From assembly GCF_965638725.1 (NCBI RefSeq), contig NC_134963.1, positions 13,172,501 to 13,236,500 on the forward strand: DNA of 64,000 nucleotides, given 5' to 3'. The stretch is from Aptenodytes patagonicus. Its lineage: Eukaryota; Chordata; Aves; Sphenisciformes; Spheniscidae. Position 1 is the stretch's first letter. Each line of letters starts with the position of its first letter. The translations under genes were made by a program, and so were the position numbers. The notes beneath the pieces were generated by a model. The model saw only the letters and a program-made list of their open reading frames with translations. It did not search any database and was not told the DNA's origin. Of this stretch, positions 55,672 to 64,000 are shown piece by piece.

Positions 55672-58600
55672 AGATAGCCTCAGTGTGATGGCAGTGAATA
55701 TACTACTATTAACCAACAGAAAATTTGGATAAAAAAGGAGATTATGTTAATGAGTAAAACAGGTACAGCAGATGACTAAGCAGTACTAAGGAATGCAGGA
55801 CTACTACAGTTTCAAGACGTGCAAAAAGAAAGAAATCTATTGTAATTCATTGTGTTAACCCCAACACAGCTGTACCATGAAGGTTTACTGGCAGGCTTTG
55901 GGAAGTAGCCATTATGCTTTTGATTTTAGATGTTTTGGTATCTCCTAGCTGCTGTTTATGTGATAATGTTGTTTGTATAGTGGAGCTTGTAGATAGAAGC
56001 AATTTGTACAGGCATGTTGAAAGCACTAAACTTACTTAAGCATGAAAAGAAATGAGAAGGGAGAGATTTGGGAGGCTGCTTTAGGCTGCTTACTCCTACC
56101 TGTCATTTAGCAATTCAAAATGAATATTTGGATCAAATTCTTCATCAACATTACGCAAAGGAAATTGTTGTAATAAGCTATCAGTTGTTCCTAGCTCTGA
56201 AGTAAGTTTCTCTATTGACAGTATCACAGAATGTTCATAAACTCCATTCAGGCAGTGCTGGACAAGCTAAAAACCCTTTATCCAGGAGACAGAAAGTTAC
56301 TTGAGGGCCCTTAAATTCCAGTTGATTCAGTGGGAGCCTAGCAAAGGTGTTATTAATTTATGAGGCTGAATCAGATAGGTACAGTTTACTGGTTTTCGTA
56401 CATATTAAATACTCGCATATTATACTTATTATACTTAGACGGGGAGCTGTTGTATTATTTAACTGAATACTGTAGTTAAGGAGTTACAAGAATAATTTTG
56501 ATGGTGATTTCTCATGGAAGGCGCAGCAGTGGGTGGACTTATAAAGAAGACAGAGACAACTTGTCTGAAAATTACTTCTTTTCCATGAGAAACAGATAGA
56601 GTCAACATCTGTGCGTGGCACAAATGTTGAATCAAGAGGTCTATCTGCCCTTTAACACTCTGCCATAAATAAATGAGAACATTCAGGAATCAAAGTGTAA
56701 TGGCTGGAAGGATCCATGTTCCATTCCTTAAAAATGGTGGATCAGGATTCTTTTTGCTATTGTATTTCTGTGGGTATTACTGAGTCAGCAGTGTCTGTGG
56801 GGCTGATGCATTATTCTACCACTGGGATTAGTGTACGCTGATGCTGTAATAGGTATTGTGAGAGAAATGCCTTTCTTAGCTTAAACATAACTGCAATTTT
56901 ACCCTTGCAGCTGTATACTCTTATTTTTCATTGTGAACTATAACTGTGGGCTGTGGCTTTGCAAACATCAAAGATCCATGATGAGCTGTTACTTTGATAA
57001 ATTATTCATGGTAAATAAATATGTGAACAGGAAAATGTCCATATAAAAATGAAAGTTTCCTTCACGGTCTGAGAGTGTTTTTTCATTCACTGATAAACTT
57101 AGGAAGTACTGTCACAATTTGAAGCCAATAAATAAGTTGACTGTGCAAACCTGCTAGCACTTAAACGCAGGTGAAGATGTCTTTATATGTTTTTCATGAT
57201 CTATCCTTTTCCATTCTATCTGTTGGCTTCTGACCTGTCTGATTTAGTCACATATCAACATTAAAGGATCTGTTAAGCCAGCTCAGACAGCAGTGGGCAT
57301 CTGCTCAGAGTTGTGGGTGACCTGTGTTGTGCTGTGAGGAGCCCTTGTTTTATCTCACTGTTCCATTTCCCTGCAAATGAGTTCATGTTCCTGGAAGTTT
57401 TTCTCCTTGTGACAAGACAGTCTGTTGCAGCAGTGAAATGGCAGGATTTATCTTACCTCACTTTAACCATCTGAAAACAGAGCATCAAAGCTCAGCTAAG
57501 TCAGATTTCCTTTAGAATCCATGTGGAGAAGAACGCACCCAAAGTGAGTTTGCATGCCTTAACAATTAAAAGTTAGGGGAGATGAATCCTAGGCAGAAAT
57601 TTTGCTTATAAGTCATTTCTAAAGCACATTTTAAGTCCCTTACCATGCTAAGAAGTGTTCTTAGCAGCTGCCTTCTGTAGCATGCCTGAAAAGCTATAAA
57701 ATTTAGGCTGTGCTGAATAGAAGCAGTTGCAGAGGCTAAGAACCCTTGCAAAAAAACCATTCAAGCCTCTCCTCTAATGAAGGAGTCTAGCATACGTATC
57801 CTCACTGGTCACTATCTTTCTTCTTGGGCCAGGTGGTTATTCCTCAGGTAGGCTTGTCCCTGGTTACTATGGGCCTGTCTGGGATACAGGGTGACTGGAT
57901 GCAGCCAATAACACTTGTGTGTTCGTTGACACCTGCTATTTGACAGCTAGGCAAGGACCAAAAAGTATCTTCGTGCTGTTAAGTTTGACTGATCAGGGAC
58001 TGGGTTGTGCTTTTTGACCAAAAAGAGATAATATTCAGGGATGTACAGCAGGCAGTACACTCTCTGCTGGCATAATGTAAGTGCTGGTGTTGACTTAATT
58101 GCTTTGACTCCGGCTCTCACGCTGCCCTATTCCTTACACATTGGCAATATTGAGACTTTTTTCCTGAAAAAATCCCACGGACCTTAGCGTGTACTAATTG
58201 CCTGACTGAACTCATGTTTGGATTTGCTGCTCAGAGTTAGCAGTTATTAAAACTCTTAGATATACTTATGTATGTTTCATTGTGTTCCACTCATGTTTTG
58301 CAAGGGACTGAAATATTAGCAGTTTAGTTGAATACATTTGGAAGATGTTAAAATAGACTGATTATGTTTTGAAACTTTTCTACAGCTAAGAAGTGTAGTG
58401 TTTTTCAAATTTAGACCTTTATCTGCTAAGAATGTTATCACACACTGAGGTTCCAGTGCTAGTTTCTGGTAGACAGTATCGTTTATGTAATCTAATTAAA
58501 AACAATGTTGATAGAGCATTTATTTAAAATACATTGTAAAGAAAATATATTTCTTTCTCTGTCACTGTGTGTGGACAGCCTGTACTACATTAAATCTAAT

Positions 58601-59943
58601 TTTACCTGTTTTCTCCTAGGAATAGTTACTACTAGGGGGTTTAATAGCAGACACCTTCTCAATTAGATCGTTCTTCTTTTAAACTGGGCACCTAATTTTT
58701 CAGATTTCCTGCTGTTAGAATTGATTTCAGATGTGGCTGTGCAATGCAGGGCTGTGCAATGCAGCCTTTTGGAAATATTCATGAACATTTATTTTCTAGG
58801 AGTTTCTGAAAACATTTTTAACAGACCTGTTAGTTTAAGAATTTGAACAATTTTGCCAACTTGAATGATATTTGTATTATCAAAGAAATTGCAAAATAAT
58901 TTGTACCAGCAAATAACTGAAAAATGCTGTTTTGAATAATTTTCATAAATTTAAATGTTTATGAAAGTGTTTCAGGATTATTTAATATTATTTGATCTCA
59001 TTCTGTTAATTAAGGCATTGGATACAGACAATGAATTTAATTAGTTCTCACTCACCCCACAGTCAATCTGGAATCTCTTCATAGACTTCTCTGGATCAGC
59101 TCCAGCTTCACACAATACAAACGAGCAAAACACAGGCGTGGCTATGCATATTGTTCTGTGGCTGGACTAGGTCAGTTATGTTACTTACAAGTAGGGCAGG
59201 GCTTGAACCAAAAGGCTAAATGCACCCATTAGGGAAAGTTTGGGTTTGGACTCAGATCTGAACTTGTGGGATAAGCTGAATAGTAATTCCCTTATAAATA
59301 ATTAATATACTTAGCACTTTTCCATTGCATAGCATCCCATAGGAACCATTTCTCCTTCTCTCACACATATACACGTGTACTCTTCTTTCATTAAGGATTC
59401 CCAAATACAGCAATTAGAACAGTCATCAGATTTGGATCTGACTGATCAATGCCACTCCAGCTTTATTTCAATGTAATTGCAGTGACCTAGAGTGTACTGG
59501 TGAACATGGCTCAGAGCTCATTTAGCTATTGCATCAGGAGGTCATTTAATGGGAAAAAAGCAACTGAGACACTGTTTCTGGGATATGGAGCCCACCAGGA
59601 AATGACCTGGATGTAGACATAACAGGACGTGATTCTTTTTCCTAATTTATACATTACATTTATCATAATTCCAAAAAACCTATTCAAACGTATAAACTCA
59701 GTGTTCGCTTTTGTCCTGTGATGTCAAGTCAAGCTGCAGTGCAGATAAAGCTACTGATTGGGTAGACATGAGCACATCAGACTGATAAATATGCAAATAT
59801 TCTATTTTGGCACAGTATTGCCATACTATGCTCCATGGCTGTCAAAAATCCAGATGCAATACTATCACAGAAAAAATGCTCCTTGGAGGGCTACTCAGAA
59901 AACTGAACTGTACCCATATACCTCTAGTCAGGTGATTTCTCTT

Positions 59944-60091
59944 AGCCCCCTCTATAGCTAACAGCGAGAGAACTGCTTCTCCAGAAATGACCAGAATCCA
60001 GAGTACCTACACTAACTTGTGTGGGTGTAGGTACTTCTGGATTTCTGTGGGGGTGAAGGGCTTCTTGACCCCTTTAGCTATAGAGGGGGCT
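59944..60091. repeat. 148-bp inverted repeat (MITE-like hairpin)
   Basis: The outer arms AGCCCCCTCTATAGCTAA (59944-59961) and TTAGCTATAGAGGGGGCT (60074-60091) are perfect 18-bp reverse complements. A second perfect 10-bp pair (GTACCTACAC 60003-60012; GTGTAGGTAC 60025-60034) flanks a 12-base loop, with partial pairing (TCCAGA / TCTGGA) adjacent. No clear target-site duplication was seen. It could be a palindromic non-autonomous DNA transposon or an ancient hairpin-type repeat. Confidence 0.8.
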
Positions 60092-61324
60092 GTAACTGTA
60101 GAGAAAGACTGCCTGGCTAATGTTCCTTGCCTATGACTGAGGAGTCTGATTACCCATTGCTCATCCCCACACAGTTTCCATACTAAATGATTGTTTTGTT
60201 TAATAATTCCAGTATTTTCTTTTTACACTTCATGCATGAGGAAATCTGGTAATTCTCTTGTGGAATTTGGAGAGGGCTTTTAAAAAAGTTGAACAATATT
60301 CAGTCCTTGCTCATGTCCTGGATTCTTTTTATAAGGGTGCCGCAGAATGCACTGCAAGCCTGCAGTAATCAAGTCTATCTTTTTTCAAGAGCAAAAGCTT
60401 GCTTTTCTGTCATTTTTATCTCAGCCACTTAGATTATATGGGTCACAGTTCTTCCTCTTTTCCTACCACAAATGGGAACAGTTGGACATTGTAATCTTCC
60501 CTCCACACTTTTTGCGTGAAGTTTTCATTATAGACCATACTTATTTCCCTTAGCTGCAACCTGCCCTACTTTGTAAACATGGTTTGAAGAACCATAGGTA
60601 GGAAACAGCCTCTTGAAGACAAGCATTTGTTAGAATATTCTGAGAATTGTTCTAATAAACTATCTGTGCAAGACAATGTTTTGATAACTGTTACAGTAAT
60701 CTGGCATTAGAAATAAATTAGATGCCCCAGTTGTCAACCATGATGGGTTCTTTTAAAAATCCACTACAATTTATAGCACAATGATTAAATCCGTCATATA
60801 AAGTTAGGTGTAATTTACAATGCGATGTACTAAAATATAGCCACCCTAATAAAAAGCTATATAAATCACATAGAAAACAAACAACCATTTGCCAGAAAAA
60901 AAAAGGAAAGACATGTCAACAAAGAAAAAAGCCTTTCTTTTTAGCCTTTCCCTCCTTTAGGGTCTAATCCTACCCCTGTGAAGTGCACTGCAATGGTCTA
61001 GTTCAACAATGGAAAATCAGAATCTTGAAAACTGACGTTGTTAATCAGGACTGACACCACTGAAAATAATGTAATTGTGTGGGGCTGATGCAGTAATCAG
61101 TTTAAAGCCTGCAGGAGATTTGTGTAGCTATAGCATGCCAGCTCCTTTGGAAGGCATATTCTGATGGGAAAGAGTTAACTTTGAGGTTGCTCTGCTTTGT
61201 GCAAGAGCAAATTCTTTATCTTCCAGTGGAATATACCCTTTATTGCCCTTCTTGACTGCAGAATAATCTAGGATCTGCCTTTTATTCCTTAAGACCGCAC
61301 TTTAGTATGGAAATGGCCACTTAC

Positions 61325-61508
61325 CACAAAGAGGAAGAGAGTCACAGTCAGCTGTGGTGGCATCCTCAAAACATGGAACTCAGTGGGTGGTTCAATGGGA
61401 TGAATGCTGCTGTTTCCCTGCCCTTCTGGCATAGCAGCAAAAGAGCGTTCCTCGCTTCTCACTGTTGAAAGGGCTCCTGAATGAGTATCCTTTCTGCTTC
61501 CTGTTACC
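61325..61508 (-). other. Exon-like block, unassigned
   Basis: On the minus strand a usable acceptor (TTGTCTATTCATCAG) and a consensus donor (TTTGTG|GTAAGT) bound 184 nt. One frame is fully open for 61 codons, running through RSEERSFAAMPEGQGNSS and HPIEPPTEFHVL to a hydrophobic end MPPQLTVTLFLFV. I do not recognise the protein. In mammals CCDC60 lies in this direction on the same strand, so an exon of CCDC60 or an upstream TMEM233 exon is possible. Neither is shown by the sequence. Confidence 0.3.
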
Positions 61509-62814
61509 CTGATGAATAGACAAATACAACTTCAAACATGCTACAGTCACACTGGTATGTTGGACTGTTACCCAACAGTATCAACTTTTCCCTCCCTCTC
61601 CAATTTTGTCATAAAACACAAGCATCAGGTAGACCAAAATGCATCTACATCCCATCTTTGACATTGGCCAATGACAGATGATTAAGAAGAATACAAGAAA
61701 CAGGGCAATTTCAGGGTGTTTCAGACCCCTGGTATGTCCTCCCAGCTTCTCGCAATCAGCTGTTTATGATCTTTTCAGGAGAAGGTTACACATTGGTTTC
61801 TTTCAGCCAGTAGTCAGTTAAATCAAGGAAGCCAAGGTTTTGCTAAAGAAAAACGAACACCCAAATACAGGGCTGCAAATTTAAAAATAGGAGGCAATTA
61901 TGTTTCCTACCCAGAACTGAGGGGTGGGATGGAACAAGCCATGCCAACCGTTGTGTGGGTTATAACAAAAATGGAGAGGGGAAGATGTGTGCCCAAAACC
62001 TGTTATTCCAGCTTCTCTATGATGATGAGCCTGCTGGGCTGGCTAAGGTAACCTTCCCTGATACAGAGCTTGCTATTACTTTCAAAGGTGAGATTCAGTT
62101 CCAGCCAAAGCGGGAAAGATTAAGCTTTACTTCCGCTCATTGCACTCCAGGCAGTGGATGAAGAACAGTCCTATCTACATATACATTTGGCATCGTTATT
62201 TCTACTCTGATGATTCAAAACAGTTCTGATACTATTTTCCATAAACCAGCCCTTAATAGTACTAAATCGTTACTCAGACACGCTTCCCAGTAAAATGCCT
62301 CTTGAAGGGGCCTTTGAACCTTTTAGCATCCAGAAAGAGGAAATCAAGTCTTTGGAAGTCTGTAGATAGAGGAGTAGGATGGGGACTTCAGCAAGAAGAA
62401 TGTGTCTGTACAGAAACCTCTCTGCCACTGAACAGCTAAAGGATTTGTCCAGATCAATGACTTCATGCCCTTGGTACAAGTCCAGCACTCGTCCTTCTTT
62501 GGAAGCTGCTTTTAGGCACACGAGAAGAAATATCACCAGAGATAGGAAATTAAGGTTGGGGTATCTGAGAATCCTTTCCAGCTGCATTCCTTCTGTCACA
62601 TCTTTTTTTCTCTTTGATCGCTTCCTTTTGGTGGTTAGTCAGCTTTCCTACTGGGAAGCGTATTTTTATTTTGCTTTGTGTAGGCTTGCTGCATAGCAAA
62701 AAGTATGTCTACAAACACTTAGTGCCTTGAATAAAAGATCGAGCTGCTGGTTACAAGATCAGCCTTTGCACTTGTCATAAGAACCTATTCTGATTTTACA
62801 GTAATCGATACTCA

Positions 62815-62875
62815 ACAGGGTCAATAAGAGCCTTTCCATTGACCTTAATAGGAGCTGGCACTGGTCCCAAATATT
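62815..62875. repeat. Decayed ancestral sauropsid repeat
   Basis: CAGGGTCAATAAGAGCCTTT followed by CCATTGACCTTAATAGGAGC resembles the CCATTGACTTCAATGGGAGC-type repeat. Diverged copy. Confidence 0.45.
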
Positions 62876-63744
62876 CTGGGGTTTGTTAGCCTGAGCTTTT
62901 ATCTCCTGCAATGCTAAAACAGTGATATTTATTAAAACTTAGCAAAAAGAATCACTGTTATTAATGTGTGAGGCCAAATATAGTTGCATCTCTTTAACAT
63001 GCTGGCATGGTGCCATTAATTTACAAGACAGCAGAATAGAGCGGTGATACATAAAGCTGAAATTCCAATTAGAAAGACATACCCTGATTTCTGAATACCC
63101 CTACAATTTATGTACAATAAAACAGCCTATCTCCAAGAAAGACAGAGATGTTTATTTTATAATCCCTATTTATAAGATGCTGCTTTTTATCTCCAATATA
63201 AAACACAGTGGGAGTATCGCTGTTGATATAATAGGATGGTTGGCGTCTTTTCTACCATGATGAAATCTTTCCTATGAAAAGAGAGTAGAGATGACAATTT
63301 CAGAACCATTGTGAAGTGGAAGGGAAGGGTGAATGGTGAAAGAGGCATTACTTACTATTTTAATTGATGAGTCTTCCTGTAACACTTACCAGCCTAATGT
63401 CCAAGCAATTCTCATGCAGCAATAACTTTCTGCCCTGATACTAGTGAGACCCAGGAAAATGTTCTTACTTCAGTTTCACAGAGGTGTAATCTGAGGAGGG
63501 TGGGGTTTGAATGACACTGGGAACACATCAGGCAGCAGGAAACAGGATCAAGATTCTCTGCCTGTGAGTTCAACATCTGAATCCCGCAAACATCCATCCA
63601 GTGCATGAAGTAAGTGACCAACCCAAGCTTGCACAGTTTATTTTGGCTAATGGATTTTGTGAATGACTGGCCCATTAGCTGAAATTGTAAAGGACCAGAA
63701 TGGAATGGGAGGAAGGATGAGCAGACAGAACACTAATCCAGCAG

Positions 63745-63860
63745 CTCTACCACATGCTCTGTTGACCTTTAGCAAATTGCTTGGACTCTTGGTCCATCCA
63801 TCTCCAATGTGTTAAATGGGTTACTTTGAACCTACCTTGCAAGAGTCTACTGAAGCAGTG
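63745..63860 (+). repeat. MIR-like SINE
   Basis: CTCTACCACATGCTCTGTTGACC, then TTTAGCAAATTGCTT, CCATCTCCAATGTGTTAAAT and GAACCTACCTTGCA follow the order of the MIR core (CTCTGCCACTTACTAGCTGTGTGACC, AAGTTACTTAACC, CATCTGTAAAATGG, TACCTACCTCA). Old and diverged. Confidence 0.6.
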
Positions 63861-64000
63861 AGTCGAAGACTGTGAGATGTTCACGGAAGTATTTGGGAGA
63901 ATCCAAGATATCTGCAGGAAAAAACCCCAAAAGTTTAAAGAGCCCAAGTCTTCTTTTATCTGGGTGTGAACCTCTACCCTCTTTGTATTGTTTCAGTCCT

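Larger units (their letters stand above)
50901..59943. other. Upstream region of TMEM233, no gene recognised
   Basis: Moderate- to low-GC sequence without assignable exons. Contents are an old repeat fragment at 51615-51660 (GGGAGTTTTGCAATTGACTT), a 22-bp tandem duplication at 55628-55671, a GGGTTTTTTTGGGGTTTTTTTTT tract near 55327, and a 14-bp tandem duplication at about 58738-58765 (GCTGTGCAATGCAG twice). Short open frames look like chance. Confidence 0.55.
60092..64000. other. Distal window end, no gene recognised
   Basis: Apart from the exon-like block at 61.3-61.5 kb, an open minus-strand frame at 62270-62599 and old repeats, I see nothing assignable. CCDC60, the expected next gene by human synteny, could not be confirmed. 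Confidence 0.5.

Overview
This is a vertebrate nuclear genomic window, most likely from a bird; a crocodilian or turtle cannot be excluded. The evidence is exon/intron genes with GT-AG introns, two CpG islands, almost no young repeats, a decayed CR1-like LINE fragment, and several worn palindromic ancestral repeats of sauropsid type. Three protein genes are recognisable. Their order and orientation, CIT (+) then PRKAB1 (-) then TMEM233 (-), match the human 12q24.23 block read in reverse.

Positions 1-12.6 kb hold the 3' part of CIT (citron Rho-interacting kinase). Twelve coding exons (888-10615) encode the second half of the PH domain, the citron-homology (CNH) domain and a basic Ser-Pro tail ending in a PDZ ligand. 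Exon lengths sum to a clean reading frame (509 residues plus stop). A 3' UTR of about 1.9 kb follows. The upstream exons lie outside the window.

Positions 12.6-16.4 kb are intergenic between the facing 3' ends of CIT and PRKAB1. Positions 16.4-25.9 kb hold a complete PRKAB1 (AMPK beta-1) on the minus strand: seven coding exons (273 residues), a 3' UTR, and a CpG-island promoter at about 25.3-25.95 kb. That island contains three RFX X-box motifs, the most striking regulatory signal in the window.

Positions 26-43 kb are AT-richer non-coding DNA with old repeats, including a CR1 ORF1-like relic near 39.7-40.15 kb. The 3' end of TMEM233 probably lies here but could not be placed. TMEM233 (a dispanin/CD225 two-pass membrane protein) has two coding exons at 43.0 and 50.4 kb, separated by a 7.2-kb intron with a possible 13-nt microexon. 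Its first exon sits in a second CpG island (about 50.15-50.9 kb).

Positions 51-64 kb are upstream of TMEM233 and mostly featureless. They contain a near-perfect 148-bp inverted repeat near 60.0 kb, one unassigned exon-like block on the minus strand (61.3-61.5 kb) and a MIR-like SINE. The window is largely ordinary vertebrate sequence; I saw no bacterial-type system, CRISPR array, rRNA or tRNA.
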